Assembly: GCF_900142725.1 (NCBI RefSeq)
Contig: NZ_FRBW01000002.1
Span: 1,082,710-1,146,709, forward strand
Source of the DNA: Roseibium suaedae
Lineage (GTDB): Bacteria > Pseudomonadota > Alphaproteobacteria > Rhizobiales > Stappiaceae
Reading direction: 5' to 3'
DNA: 64,000 nt
The translations under genes and the position numbers were made by a program. Below the pieces are notes generated by a model. That model had not been told where the DNA came from, searched no databases, and was given only the letters and a program-made list of their open reading frames with translations. Positions 44,412-53,700 of this stretch are shown here, one piece after another (the first letter of the stretch is position 1; the number at the start of each line of letters is the position of its first letter).

Positions 44412-45644
44412 TTATTTCCCGTCAGAGTTCCCGGAGGCCGTGCCCCGGGTCCGGACTTCACCGGTCGTCTCATCGATCGTGACCGGCACAGTGGTGACTT
44501 CCTGGCCAGAGCGCACAAACAAGCTGCCTTCGACGATGACGCGTTCACCGTCCTTGATGCCGTCGGACACCAGCCAGTTGGTGCCGATGTTGCTCTTCAC
44601 GTCGAGGATACGCTCTTCGACTTTCCCCTCGTCATTGACGAAAAGAGCGACAGCTTCGCCGCGGGTGTTGCGGGAAACGCCGCGCTGGGGAACCAGGAAG
44701 GAATCCTGGGCAACACCCTCTTCCACGATAGCGCGGGCATACATGCCCGGCAGAAGAAGGCGATCCGGGTTGGGGAACTCGGCGCGCAGAGTGTAAGTGC
44801 CGGTGGTTTCGTCCACATAGGCTTCGGAGAATTCCAGGCGCCCATTTTCACTGTAGTCTTCACCGGTTTCCAGCTTCAGGCGGACCTGAACATTGTCACC
44901 GCTGAGCTTCACCCGGCCGTCCCGGACTGCCTTGCGCAGGTTCAGGAGATTGGTGCTGGACTGAGTCACATCCACATTGATCGGATCAAGCTGACGGATT
45001 GTCGTCAGCGCGGTGGTCTGGTTCGCCGTTACGAGCGCACCGACCGTCAGGGACGACTTTTCAATGCGGCCGGAAATCGGCGCCTTGATCTTGGTGTTGT
45101 CCAGGTTGATCCGTGCAGCTTCGACAGCTGCCTTGGCTGCAGCTACGTCCGCCTTGGCTTCAGCAAGCGCTGCAATCGTGTCATCCAGGTCCTGCTTGGC
45201 AACAGCGTTCTGCTTGATCAGATCCTGATACCGGTCAAGCTTGGTCTGGGCGCTCGGGACAGAAGCCTCGGCCTTTTCCAGATTGGCAAGGGCGCTGTCA
45301 TATTCGGCGCGATAGGTCGAATCGTCGATCTGGTAGAGCAGCTGCCCTTCCTCAACTTCGGAACCTTCCCGGAACAAACGTTCCTTGACGATGCCGCTGA
45401 CCTGGGGACGAACCTCGGCGATCAGCGCCGCGCTGACGCGACCTGGCAATTCGGCCGTGATGGCAACAGACTGCGGATGCAGTTCGACAACACCAACTTC
45501 AGGCTTGCCGCCCATTGCCGCAGGTCCTGCGCCTGCCTTCTTGTCGCCGCCTTGCTCGTTACATCCAGCAAGAGCAACAGCGGACAAAAGCGCTGCCGCG
45601 GTTGCGACCTTGAATTGACGGGAAAAACTAAACGCCTTGCCCAT
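44412..45644 (-). CDS. RND efflux periplasmic adaptor lipoprotein
   Basis: This protein of about 410 residues is the membrane-fusion partner of the pump. It has a lipoprotein signal peptide with lipobox LAGC, a lipoyl-like and helical hairpin region (about residues 60-190, rich in Ala/Lys/Glu heptads such as [20 protein letters not shown]) and beta-barrel domains. ATG 45644 puts the signal peptide at the N-terminus; the frame upstream is not signal-like. It is the first gene of the pump operon, divergent from the TetR gene. Confidence 0.93.
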   Translation of the reverse strand: MGKAFSFSRQFKVATAAALLSAVALAGCNEQGGDKKAGAGPAAMGGKPEVGVVELHPQSVAITAELPGRVSAALIAEVRPQVSGIVKERLFREGSEVEEGQLLYQIDDSTYRAEYDSALANLEKAEASVPSAQTKLDRYQDLIKQNAVAKQDLDDTIAALAEAKADVAAAKAAVEAARINLDNTKIKAPISGRIEKSSLTVGALVTANQTTALTTIRQLDPINVDVTQSSTNLLNLRKAVRDGRVKLSGDNVQVRLKLETGEDYSENGRLEFSEAYVDETTGTYTLRAEFPNPDRLLLPGMYARAIVEEGVAQDSFLVPQRGVSRNTRGEAVALFVNDEGKVEERILDVKSNIGTNWLVSDGIKDGERVIVEGSLFVRSGQEVTTVPVTIDETTGEVRTRGTASGNSDGK

Positions 45645-45701
45645 TGGAGCATTCTGCGTACCGGCACCGCTAATCACGTCACACACCTGCCACGTTCATT
45701 G

Positions 45702-45753
45702 AGTTTTAGGAAACTTGCGAGTACCATTAATGTCGAAGCGAGGGGCGAGTCAA
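45702..45753 (-). promoter_or_regulatory. Candidate promoter and operator of the RND operon
   Basis: On the minus strand, TTGACT (45748-45753) and ATTAAT (45726-45731), 16 bases apart, make a plausible sigma-70-type promoter. Just downstream, the dyad AGTTT-TAGG-AAACT (45702-45715) could be the site of the divergent TetR repressor. Both are short and are not confirmed by repetition elsewhere. Confidence 0.4.
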
Positions 45754-45787
45754 ATGATAATCGCGAGTGCTGGGGGAACTTTTTAAG

Positions 45788-46480
45788 ATGAATGACCGAA
45801 ATGACACATCCTTGTCGCCCCAAACCTCGAAACCGGCAAACAGGAAAATTGTATCAATATGTAATCGTCGCGGAAGACCAAGAATTAATGACGATTGCGA
45901 GCTAAAATCTGCGATCATTGACGCAGCGCTTAGAATATTCGTCGATCATCAATATGCCGGAACGACAATGGATCTTGTCGCTTCGCACTGCGGCATTTCA
46001 AAAAGGACCTTGTACGGTTACTTCCCTTCGAAGACCAGCCTCTTCAAGGAGATGATAGATACACACCGCACAGCCATCATCGCCCTGCCGGGTAACTACG
46101 ATCACCTTCCCCTGGAGGAGGCGCTGATGGAAATCTGCCGTTTCAACCAGACCGAAGAGGAGTTCGCCCGCCAGAACGCGATTCTCCGGGTCTTCTTCAT
46201 GGAAACTCCCGCGACTGAAGAACTGGACGAGATGATCACGGAACATGGTGGTGTGAATACACACACGCTCCTGACCGACTGGATCACCGATCAGGTGGAA
46301 AAAGGCCGGATCGAGACAGATGATGTGTCTGCAGCGGCAAAAATCCTGATCGACATGATGATTGCGGTGCGTGTTGCCATGCCGCTCACCTGTCCGGGAG
46401 TGCCCGAATCTTTCAGCAATGATCTCAAATACCGAAAGACGCTGATGAAAGTGATTGCCCGCGGTCTTAGCCCTCGCTGA
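45788..46480 (+). CDS. TetR-family repressor, probably of the RND pump
   Basis: This 230-residue protein has an N-terminal TetR helix-turn-helix (AIIDAALRIFVDHQYAGTTM then CGISKRTLYGYFPSKTSLFKEM, about residues 40-90) preceded by an unusually long, polar 35-residue lead. The C-terminal domain resembles the AcrR/TetR_C_7 type. It is divergent from the adaptor gene, the classic position of an efflux repressor. ATG 45767 would add seven residues. Its gene is more AT-rich at the 5' end than its neighbours. Confidence 0.88.
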   Translation: MNDRNDTSLSPQTSKPANRKIVSICNRRGRPRINDDCELKSAIIDAALRIFVDHQYAGTTMDLVASHCGISKRTLYGYFPSKTSLFKEMIDTHRTAIIALPGNYDHLPLEEALMEICRFNQTEEEFARQNAILRVFFMETPATEELDEMITEHGGVNTHTLLTDWITDQVEKGRIETDDVSAAAKILIDMMIAVRVAMPLTCPGVPESFSNDLKYRKTLMKVIARGLSPR

Positions 46481-46508
46481 GAACGAAAGACACGCGCGGA
46501 AACAAAAA

Positions 46509-46537
46509 ATGCGCCCGGGGCAAAGCCCAAGGCGCAT
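46509..46537 (-). terminator. Terminator downstream of iolG
   Basis: ATGCGCC (46509-46515) pairs with GGCGCAT (46531-46537), and GGGC-AAA-GCCC forms the inner stem. The left flank is AAAAAA, giving a T-run on the minus strand, so it ends the iolG transcript. It also lies 30 bases after the TetR stop and may work both ways. Confidence 0.75.
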
Positions 46538-46589
46538 CCATTGAGTGTCTCACGAACAGATCCCTGTCCTTCGCATCAGGAAACGACCG

Positions 46590-46637
46590 GGAGGTCCCAA
46601 GATGAAACTGGCGGCGACCGCCAGTTCCTGGACCTCC
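46590..46637. other. Long two-part hairpin just after iolG
   Basis: GGAGGTCC (46590-46597) pairs with GGACCTCC (46630-46637), and inside AACTGGCGG (46606-46614) pairs with CCGCCAGTT (46618-46626) over a three-base loop. Both stems are perfect. It lies six bases beyond the iolG stop and has no T-run, so it may protect the 3' end of the mRNA ahead of the terminator. Confidence 0.6.
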
Positions 46638-46643
46638 GCGCGA

Positions 46644-47642
46644 TCAGATTTCGCTGATCGAGACCGCACGCTTTTCAGCGATCGACTTGAGAGCAGCTTC
46701 TGCAATCAGGAGCGCCGCCAGTCCATCCTTGCCGTTCGGACTTGCCGGGGCACCGCCGTCGACAGCCTTCACGAAGGCCGCAATTTCAGCTGCATAAGCT
46801 TCGGTGTAGCGGGTCATGAAGAAATCATGCAGCGGCGGACGGGTGTAGCCTTCAGCGGTCGCCACCTCGATGGAAACCGGACGCTGGTTCTCGGCGCTCA
46901 CCGCACCCTTCGCACCATGAACTTCAATGCGCTGATCGTAGCCATAGGTCGCACGGCGGGAATTGGAAATCGTGCACTGCTTGCCGCTGGCCGTTGTCAG
47001 GATGACGGAAGCGCTGTCGAAATCGCCCAGACGACCGATTTCCGGATCCACCAGAGCCGAACCGGTTGCCATGACGCTGTCGACTTCTTCACCCAGCAGG
47101 AAGCGGGCCATGTCGAAGTCATGGATGGTCATGTCGCGGAAAATGCCGCCCGAGGACTTGATGTAGGAGGGCGGCGGAGCACCCGGATCGCGGGACGTGA
47201 TCTGGACCATCTCGACTGCACCAATACGGCCGGCATCGATCTCGGCGCGAACTGCGCGGAAATGCGGGTCGAAACGGCGGTTGAAGCCGAGCATCAGCAC
47301 AGCGCCGGTTTCCTCGACAACCTTAAGGCACGCACGCACGCGTTCCACGGACAGATCGACCGGCTTCTCGCAGAAGATGGCCTTGCCGGCGCGGGCGAAG
47401 CGTTCGATCAGGTCGGCGTGGGTATCCGTCGGGGTGCAGATGATGACAGCATTCACATCATCCGAAGCCTCGATCGCATCGATGCTGCGCACATCTGCGC
47501 CATATGCGGCAGCAAGAGCCTGGGCAGCATCCGCAACTGCATCAGCGACGGCAACAAGACGCGCACCTTCGGTGGCTGCGATGGCCTTCGCGTGAACCTT
47601 GCCGATGCGGCCCGCACCGAGCAGCGCAACGTTGAGCGTCAT
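46644..47642 (-). CDS. iolG: myo-Inositol 2-dehydrogenase (Gfo/Idh/MocA family)
   Basis: The 332-residue NAD enzyme oxidises myo-inositol to 2-keto-myo-inositol. It begins MTLNVALLGAGRIGKVHA with the GxGxxG fold and has the FCEKPVDLS motif (about residue 95) that carries the catalytic Lys, and MTIHDFDMARFLLGEEV as in IolG. ATG 47642 is the natural start; the upstream frame reads through the operator region. It is divergent from the RpiR-type regulator and shares its operator at 47704-47721. Confidence 0.94.
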   Translation of the reverse strand: MTLNVALLGAGRIGKVHAKAIAATEGARLVAVADAVADAAQALAAAYGADVRSIDAIEASDDVNAVIICTPTDTHADLIERFARAGKAIFCEKPVDLSVERVRACLKVVEETGAVLMLGFNRRFDPHFRAVRAEIDAGRIGAVEMVQITSRDPGAPPPSYIKSSGGIFRDMTIHDFDMARFLLGEEVDSVMATGSALVDPEIGRLGDFDSASVILTTASGKQCTISNSRRATYGYDQRIEVHGAKGAVSAENQRPVSIEVATAEGYTRPPLHDFFMTRYTEAYAAEIAAFVKAVDGGAPASPNGKDGLAALLIAEAALKSIAEKRAVSISEI

Positions 47643-47703
47643 AATCTGTATCCTCCCGGAAGAACTTGGCAGGACCGGGTCTCCGGTCATCAGGGTTGCC
47701 AGC

Positions 47704-47721
47704 TTGGAATAAAAATTCCAA
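47704..47721. promoter_or_regulatory. IolR operator between iolG and iolR
   Basis: TTGGAAT-AAAA-ATTCCAA is a perfect dyad that fits GGAA-N6-TTCC, the palindrome described for the RpiR-type IolR of Sinorhizobium meliloti. It lies between the divergent iolG and regulator starts, so it can control both. A second copy precedes the importer genes at 48614. Confidence 0.8.
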
Positions 47722-47763
47722 AATCACTTTCAATAGAACGTGTCAAGACCGAAAAGACAACCG

Positions 47764-48582
47764 ATGACGACAGACCCGGCACCGCAGACCATCGACGCCT
47801 TCATTGAAAGGCTCGGGGAAAGGGCAGATTCCCTGCCAAAGCGCCTGAAGCAGTGTGCCGATTACATTGCCGCCAATCCGGACCGGGTCGCCGTTTCAAC
47901 CGTCGCGGAACTGGCTGCAGGCGCGGATGTTCAGCCATCCGCGTTCATGCGCTTCTGCCAGGAGATGGGCTTTTCTGGTTTCTCCCAGATGCAGAAGCTG
48001 TTTCGCACAGATTTCTCGCAAAAATGGCCTGATTACGGGACACGTCTTGCAAAGCTGCGTGAGCATGGCGGAGAAACCCCGTCGGCTCTCCTGGCCGAAT
48101 TTGTCGAGGTTGGCCGGGCATCCCTCGAGAACCTGATGAGTTCCATTGACCCCGCAGCGCTGGAAAAGGCGGTGGAAACCCTCGCAAAGGCGCGGACTAT
48201 CCATCTGGTGGGCTTCCGCCGGGCGTTTCCCGTTACCTCCTATCTCGCCTATGCGCTTGAAAAGATGCAGGTCCCAAGCGTCCTTCATACCGGCATCGGC
48301 AACATCCGCTTCGATCACACAATCCAGAAGGGCGATGCGGTGCTCGCGGTCACCTTTGCCCCCTATTCCGAGCAAACCCTGGAAATCGCAGAGGCCGCAC
48401 AGCGACAGGGTGCGGATCTGATCGCCATCACCGATCTGGTCACAAGCCCCCTTGTCCGGATGGGAGCAACCAGCCTGCTGGTCGTCGAGCTTGATGTCGG
48501 CGACTTCCGTGCCCTCTCCGCAAGCTTCGCGCTCGCCATTGCGCTTGCGGTTTCAGTCGGTGCCCGTCGGGAAAAAGCCTGA
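47764..48582 (+). CDS. iolR: RpiR-family repressor of inositol catabolism
   Basis: The 272-residue protein has an N-terminal RpiR helix-turn-helix (about residues 15-85, with STVAELAAGADVQPSAFMRFCQEMG) and a C-terminal SIS domain (about 130-260, with IHLVGFRRAFPVTSYLAYALEK). The neighbours are all inositol genes and the operators fit rhizobial IolR, so it most likely represses iolG, itself and the importer-iolCDEB operon until an inositol phosphate or ketone intermediate appears. A GTG at 47740 would add eight residues. Confidence 0.92.
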   Translation: MTTDPAPQTIDAFIERLGERADSLPKRLKQCADYIAANPDRVAVSTVAELAAGADVQPSAFMRFCQEMGFSGFSQMQKLFRTDFSQKWPDYGTRLAKLREHGGETPSALLAEFVEVGRASLENLMSSIDPAALEKAVETLAKARTIHLVGFRRAFPVTSYLAYALEKMQVPSVLHTGIGNIRFDHTIQKGDAVLAVTFAPYSEQTLEIAEAAQRQGADLIAITDLVTSPLVRMGATSLLVVELDVGDFRALSASFALAIALAVSVGARREKA

Positions 48583-48613
48583 CATAGAAAAATTTCATTG
48601 CGCGATTCTGGAA

Positions 48614-48631
48614 TTGGAATTTATATTCCAT
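48614..48631. promoter_or_regulatory. IolR operator upstream of the inositol importer operon
   Basis: TTGGAAT-TTAT-ATTCCAT fits GGAA-N6-TTCC and matches the operator at 47704-47721 in its outer arms. It lies about 85 bases upstream of the binding-protein gene and right after iolR. An extra half-site GGAAT precedes it at 48610. Confidence 0.8.
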
Positions 48632-48716
48632 TTCATGGCCGAGCCCGAGGAGTGGCTGGCCATAGAAAATTTCTGACCGGCACTCCGGTCAGGTCAAATG
48701 TTCTGGGAGGGACACA

Positions 48717-49658
48717 ATGAAAAAGACATTCCTGGCAATGGCAGCCGCCGCCCTTGCCCTGACTTCGGTAGCAATGCCAGCTCAGGCTGAAGGCGAACGT
48801 TATGTTCTGGTCAGCCACGCTCCGGACAGCGACAGCTGGTGGAATACCATCAAGAACGCCATCAAGGTTGCTGGCGACCAGATGGACGTGACCGTTGAAT
48901 ATCTCAACCCGCCGACGGGCGACCTTGCCGATATGGCACGCATCATCGAGCAGGCGACCGCTTCCAACCCGAATGGCATCATCGCGACGATTGCAGACTA
49001 TGATGTTCTGTCGGGCCCGCTGTCCAATGCTGTGGCCAAGGGCATTCCGGTCATCACCATCAACTCCGGCTCCGAAGAGCAGTCCAAGGCCATTGGTGCC
49101 CTGATGCATGTCGGTCAGCCTGAACACGCAGCAGGTATGGGCGCAGGCGAAAAGGCAAAGGCAGCCGGCGTCACCAAGTTCCTCTGTGTAAACCACTACA
49201 TCACCAACCCGGCTTCAGTTGAGCGCTGCCAGGGCTATGCCGATGCGCTTGGCGTCGAGCTCGGCAACCAGATGATCGACAGCGGCCAGGATCCCGCTGA
49301 AATCAAGTCCAAGGTCATGGCCTATCTGCAGGCAAACCCGGACACCAACGGCATCCTGACCCTCGGGCCGACCTCTGCCCACCCGACCCTCGCCGCCCTT
49401 GAAGAAATGGGCAAGTCCGGCACCATCCACTTCGGCACCTTCGACCTTTCCAGCGAAATCGCCGCAGCCATCAAGTCCGACGTCATTGCATTCGCCATCG
49501 ACCAGCAGCCCTACCTTCAGGGCTACCTGCCGGTCGTGATCCTGACCAACCTGACCCGCTACGGCGTTGTTCCGGGTAACTCGATCAACTCGGGCCCCGG
49601 CTTTGTCACGAAGAACAACATCGGACTGGTCGAAAAATACGCAGGTGAGTACCGCTAA
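48717..49658 (+). CDS. Inositol ABC importer, periplasmic binding protein
   Basis: This 313-residue protein has a signal peptide (MKKTFLAMAAAALALTSVAM, cleavage probably at AQA-EG) and a Peripla_BP_4 fold (mature start YVLVSHAPDSDSWWNTIKNA). It resembles FrcB/IbpA-type binding proteins. A strong ribosome site GGGAGGG precedes the ATG. The position in the iol operon, behind an IolR operator, makes myo-inositol the likely ligand. A hairpin follows the stop. Confidence 0.92.
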   Translation: MKKTFLAMAAAALALTSVAMPAQAEGERYVLVSHAPDSDSWWNTIKNAIKVAGDQMDVTVEYLNPPTGDLADMARIIEQATASNPNGIIATIADYDVLSGPLSNAVAKGIPVITINSGSEEQSKAIGALMHVGQPEHAAGMGAGEKAKAAGVTKFLCVNHYITNPASVERCQGYADALGVELGNQMIDSGQDPAEIKSKVMAYLQANPDTNGILTLGPTSAHPTLAALEEMGKSGTIHFGTFDLSSEIAAAIKSDVIAFAIDQQPYLQGYLPVVILTNLTRYGVVPGNSINSGPGFVTKNNIGLVEKYAGEYR

Positions 49659-49682
49659 GGACAAGCCTTCCGCTTAGGCGGA

Positions 49683-49712
49683 CCGGCGTCACGCCCCATT
49701 GTGTGACGCCGG
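49683..49712 (+). other. Intercistronic hairpin after the inositol-binding protein gene
   Basis: CCGGCGTCAC (49683-49692) pairs exactly with GTGACGCCGG (49703-49712) around a ten-base loop. There is no T-tract. It probably protects the upstream mRNA or lowers expression of the permease and ATPase genes. Confidence 0.65.
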
Positions 49713-49826
49713 AGCCTCCCCTCGAGAGGCATTCATTCCATCAGGATCACCAACAGCGTTAGCTGCTCTTGCGGGAGCAGACAGTCGGACGGCCCGGGCT
49801 CAGCTCGCGGCTGGCAGGAGGATGCA

Positions 49827-50969
49827 ATGGCTGAAACCAGCGGCCAGACACCCGAACAGATCACCGCAGCGATCAAGGACGAGCGGCTCCGCGAGATTTC
49901 TCCGCTGCGCAAGGCCCTGATCCGGCCCGAGCTTGGCGCTATCTGCGGCACCGTTCTCGTCTTCGCCTTTTTCCTTTCCATCGCGGGCAGCAGCGGCATG
50001 TTCGCCCCTGAAGGCATTATCAACTGGGGCACGGTGTCCGCCCAGTTCGCGATCATCGCGGTCGGCGCCTGCCTGCTCATGATCGCCGGGGAATTCGACC
50101 TCTCCGTCGGCTCGATGATCGGCTTTTCCGGTATCATCATCGCCTTGATGACCGTGCAATGGGGCTTCCCGGCCTGGGTCTCGATCCTGACCGCCTTTGC
50201 GCTGGCACTGCTGATCGGTGCCCTCAACGGCTATCTGGTGATCAAGACCGGACTGCCTTCCTTCATCGTCACGCTCGCCTTCCTCTACATCCTTCGCGGC
50301 CTGACCATCTTCATTTCCATCACCACCACCCGCAAGACCATCATCGGCGGCGTGCGCGAAGCGGCGGAAGGCGATCCGATTGCCTGGCTGTTTGGTGGCA
50401 AGGTCTTCAACGGACTCTTTGTATGGCTCGCCGACATGGGGGTCGTGGGCAAGTTCGTTGCGGGTCCGAAGGCTGGCCAGCCGGTCGTTGAGGGCATACC
50501 CATGCTGCTCATCTGGGCCCTCCTCCTGATCATCGTCTGCCATATCCTTTTGACCCGCACACGCTTTGGAAACTGGATTTTTGCTGCAGGCGGCGATGCC
50601 CAGGCTGCACGCTACGTCGGCGTTCCCGTCGACCGGGTGAAGATCCTGATGTTCATGCTGACCGCATTCTGCGCCACGGTCTTTGCGACCTGTCAGGTCA
50701 TGGAATTCGGATCAGCTGCTGCCGACCGCGGTCTGCTGAAGGAATTCGAAGCCATCATCTCGGTCGTGATTGGCGGAGCGCTTCTGACAGGCGGCTATGG
50801 CTCGGTGGTCGGGGCAGCCCTCGGCGCACTGATCTTCGGTGTCGTTCAACAGGGGCTGTTCTTTGCAGGCGTGGAAAGTTCCCTCTTCCGCGTGTTCCTC
50901 GGGGTGATCCTGCTGCTGGCAGTGATCCTCAACACATACATCCGCCGAATGATCACGGGAGAACGCTGA
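49827..50969 (+). CDS. Inositol ABC importer permease (FrcC-like)
   Basis: The 380-residue membrane protein of the BPD_transp_2 family has about ten hydrophobic segments, with [20 protein letters not shown] near residue 90 as the hallmark. A polar insert with [18 protein letters not shown] (about 180-197) makes it longer than RbsC, as in fructose/inositol-type permeases such as FrcC. A perfect AGGAGGA ribosome site precedes the ATG. It precedes the ATPase gene by one base. Confidence 0.92.
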   Translation: MAETSGQTPEQITAAIKDERLREISPLRKALIRPELGAICGTVLVFAFFLSIAGSSGMFAPEGIINWGTVSAQFAIIAVGACLLMIAGEFDLSVGSMIGFSGIIIALMTVQWGFPAWVSILTAFALALLIGALNGYLVIKTGLPSFIVTLAFLYILRGLTIFISITTTRKTIIGGVREAAEGDPIAWLFGGKVFNGLFVWLADMGVVGKFVAGPKAGQPVVEGIPMLLIWALLLIIVCHILLTRTRFGNWIFAAGGDAQAARYVGVPVDRVKILMFMLTAFCATVFATCQVMEFGSAAADRGLLKEFEAIISVVIGGALLTGGYGSVVGAALGALIFGVVQQGLFFAGVESSLFRVFLGVILLLAVILNTYIRRMITGER

Positions 50970-50970
50970 C

Positions 50971-51750
50971 ATGACGACTCCCCTTATCGAACTCGTCAAC
51001 ATCGAGAAGCAGTTCGGCCCGGTCATCGCCCTGAACGGCGTGTCAGTGTCGGTCCTGCCCGGCGAATGCCACTGCCTGCTGGGCGACAACGGAGCTGGCA
51101 AGTCCACCTTCATCAAGACCATGTCCGGGGTCCACAAGCCCACCAGGGGCCAGATCCTGATGGATGGCAAGGAAGTGAAGTTCGACAACCCGCGCGAGGC
51201 CATGACCTCGGGCATTGCGACGGTCTATCAGGACCTCGCGATGATCCCGCTGATGTCCGTGACCCGGAATTTCTGGATGGGCCGCGAACCTCAACGTCGG
51301 GCTGGCCCCTTCAAGTTCTTCGACTTTGGCCTCGCCAATGCAGTGACCATGGAAGAAATGGCGAAGATGGGCATCCATCTGCGCTCTCCCGATCAGGCTG
51401 TCGGCACCCTGTCAGGCGGGGAACGCCAGACCGTTGCCATCGCGCGCGCCGTCTATTTCGGCGCAAAGGTGCTGATCCTCGATGAGCCGACCTCGGCACT
51501 TGGCGTGCGCCAGACCTCGAATGTGCTCGCCACGATCGACAAGGTCCGCAAGAAGGGCATCGGGGTTGTCTTCATCACACACAATGTGCGCCACGCCATG
51601 GCGGTCGGAGACCGTTTCACGGTTCTAAACCGGGGCAAGACGCTCGGCACAGCAAGGAAAGGCGAAATTGCAGCGGAGGAGCTGCAGGATCTGATGGCGG
51701 GAGGTCAGGAATTGGCAGAACTGGAAGGTTCCCTCGGCGGAACAGTTTGA
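50971..51750 (+). CDS. Inositol ABC importer ATPase, single-domain (FrcA-like)
   Basis: This 259-residue protein has one ATPase domain only: Walker [10 protein letters not shown] (about residues 37-45), signature [15 protein letters not shown], Walker [13 protein letters not shown], and the switch His in [14 protein letters not shown]. Most CUT2 importers use a fused double ATPase such as RbsA; a half-size one that acts as a homodimer is typical of the FrcBCA subgroup. It lies directly after the permease and 15 bases ahead of iolC. Confidence 0.92.
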   Translation: MTTPLIELVNIEKQFGPVIALNGVSVSVLPGECHCLLGDNGAGKSTFIKTMSGVHKPTRGQILMDGKEVKFDNPREAMTSGIATVYQDLAMIPLMSVTRNFWMGREPQRRAGPFKFFDFGLANAVTMEEMAKMGIHLRSPDQAVGTLSGGERQTVAIARAVYFGAKVLILDEPTSALGVRQTSNVLATIDKVRKKGIGVVFITHNVRHAMAVGDRFTVLNRGKTLGTARKGEIAAEELQDLMAGGQELAELEGSLGGTV

Positions 51751-51765
51751 CGAACGGATAGACCC

Positions 51766-53682
51766 TTGAAGAAACTAGATGTCATCACAATTGGCCGATC
51801 CTCCGTGGATCTCTACGGCGCGCAGATCGGCGGGCGCCTGGAGGATATGGCCTCCTTCAACAAGTATATTGGCGGTTCGCCCACCAACATGGCAGCAGGC
51901 ACGGCGCGGCTCGGCCTGAAAAGCGGCTTGATCACCCGTGTCGGCGACGAGCACATGGGCAGGTTCATCCGTGAGCAGCTTGTGCGTGAAGGCGTGGATG
52001 TCACCGGCGTGAAGACGGATCCGGAGCGGCTGACGGCTCTGGTGCTGCTCGGCATCCGCGATGAACATCAGTTTCCCTTGATCTTCTACCGCGAAAACTG
52101 TGCTGACATGGCGCTGTGTGAAGATGACATCGACCCTGACTTCATCGCCTCGGCGCGCGCCGTTGTGGCAACCGGAACGCATCTGTCCAATCCCCGCACG
52201 GAAGCTGCTGTCCTGAAGGCACTGCGTCTTGCCAGGGAAACCGGCGGCCGCACCGCACTCGACATCGACTACCGCCCGAACCTCTGGGGCCTGTCCGGCC
52301 ATGGCGACGGTGAAAACCGCTTCATCGAATCTGCCCAGGTCACCGAAAAGCTGCAGTCGACCCTGCATCTCTTCGACCTCATCGTCGGCACGGAAGAAGA
52401 GTTCCATATCGCTGGCGGCTCGACCAACACCATCGAGGCACTGCGCAATGTCCGCAAGGTCTCCAAGGCAACGCTCGTCTGCAAGCGTGGAGCCATGGGC
52501 GCTGCCGCCTTTACCGGCGATGTTCCAGACACTCTGGACGAAGGCCTGTCCGGGCCGGGATTCCCGATCGAAGTGTTCAACGTGCTGGGCGCTGGCGACG
52601 GTTTCATGTCCGGCCTCCTGACCGGCTGGATGACCGACTGCGATTGGGTTACCAGTCTGACCTATGCCAATGCCTGTGGCGCCTTTGCTGTCAGCCGCCA
52701 TGGCTGCACCCCCGCCTATCCGAGCTGGGAAGAGCTGCAATTCTTCCTCAAGCGCGGTGTGAAGACCCCTGCCCTGCGCAAGGACGGCGAACTGGAACAG
52801 ATCCATTGGGCAACCAACCGGGATCTGGACTGGCCGGAAATGCGGGTCTTTGCCTTCGACCATCGCATTCAGCTCGAAGAGATGGCAGATGCGGCCGGCG
52901 TTTCCCATGACAAGATCGGCGAGTTCAAGGGCCTATGCCTGAAGGCCGCCCGCGATGTGGCCGGCGGCAGGTCTGGCTACGGCATTCTTTGCGACAGCCG
53001 TCTTGGCCGGGAAGCTCTCTATGAGGCTGCCGGGACTGGGCTCTGGATTGGTCACCCGGTCGAATGGCCGGCTTCCCGTCCGCTGACCCTTGAGCCGGAA
53101 CTTGGACCCGACTTCGGCGGCCTGTCCGAATGGCCGGTCGAGCACGTGGTCAAGGTGCTGTGTTTCTACCATCCGGACGACACGGACGAGATGAAGGCAG
53201 ACCAGGAAGACACGCTCATCCGTCTTTTCTCTGCCGCCCGCCGCAACCGTCTGGAAGTGCTTCTGGAAGTCATCCCGTCCAAGGTTGGCCCAGTGGATGA
53301 CGAGACCACCGCGAAGGTGATCCAGCGCATGTATGACATCGGTCTCTACCCGGACTGGTGGAAGCTGGAGCCAATGACGACGGAGAAAGCCTGGGCACTG
53401 GCCTGCGACGCTATCACCCGCAACGATCCCAATACCCGTGGTATCGTGGTCCTCGGCCTCGACGCACCGGAAGAGGCTCTCGCCGCCAGCTTTGCAGAAG
53501 CTGCCCGTTTCGATCTCGTGAAAGGATTTGCGGTTGGCCGTACGATCTTTGCCGATGCTGCCCGCAAGTGGCTCGCCGGAAACATGACCAGCGAAGACGC
53601 CATCTCTGACATGACCGCCCGCTTCACCAGACTGTGCCGCATTTGGGATGACGCCCGGATGAAGCGGCACAACCAAAACTGA
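51766..53682 (+). CDS. iolC: 5-Dehydro-2-deoxygluconokinase fused to an IolJ-like (DUF2090) domain
   Basis: The 638-residue protein joins a PfkB kinase (residues about 1-325, with GGSPTNMAAGTARLG and the catalytic GAGDGFMSGLL near 270) to a DUF2090 TIM-barrel domain (about 335-635). IolC phosphorylates 5-dehydro-2-deoxygluconate. The C-terminal domain is thought to supply the aldolase step (IolJ) and no separate iolJ is seen here. The start is TTG at 51766 (MKKLDVITIGRSS), following the ATPase gene by 15 bases. Confidence 0.93.
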   Translation: MKKLDVITIGRSSVDLYGAQIGGRLEDMASFNKYIGGSPTNMAAGTARLGLKSGLITRVGDEHMGRFIREQLVREGVDVTGVKTDPERLTALVLLGIRDEHQFPLIFYRENCADMALCEDDIDPDFIASARAVVATGTHLSNPRTEAAVLKALRLARETGGRTALDIDYRPNLWGLSGHGDGENRFIESAQVTEKLQSTLHLFDLIVGTEEEFHIAGGSTNTIEALRNVRKVSKATLVCKRGAMGAAAFTGDVPDTLDEGLSGPGFPIEVFNVLGAGDGFMSGLLTGWMTDCDWVTSLTYANACGAFAVSRHGCTPAYPSWEELQFFLKRGVKTPALRKDGELEQIHWATNRDLDWPEMRVFAFDHRIQLEEMADAAGVSHDKIGEFKGLCLKAARDVAGGRSGYGILCDSRLGREALYEAAGTGLWIGHPVEWPASRPLTLEPELGPDFGGLSEWPVEHVVKVLCFYHPDDTDEMKADQEDTLIRLFSAARRNRLEVLLEVIPSKVGPVDDETTAKVIQRMYDIGLYPDWWKLEPMTTEKAWALACDAITRNDPNTRGIVVLGLDAPEEALAASFAEAARFDLVKGFAVGRTIFADAARKWLAGNMTSEDAISDMTARFTRLCRIWDDARMKRHNQN

Positions 53683-53700
53683 TTTCGAGGAATACGCGTA

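Noticed and set aside
42340..44796. 818-codon open frame on the plus strand
   Set aside because: It lies wholly opposite the RND pump and adaptor genes. It is rich in His, Arg, Gln and Asp, as expected for the antisense of GC-rich codons, and shows no domain or ribosome site.
45717..45768. Three GCGAGT copies upstream of the TetR gene
   Set aside because: Spacings of 28 and 18 bases are irregular, and TetR proteins bind dyads; the AGTTT-TAGG-AAACT dyad is the better candidate.
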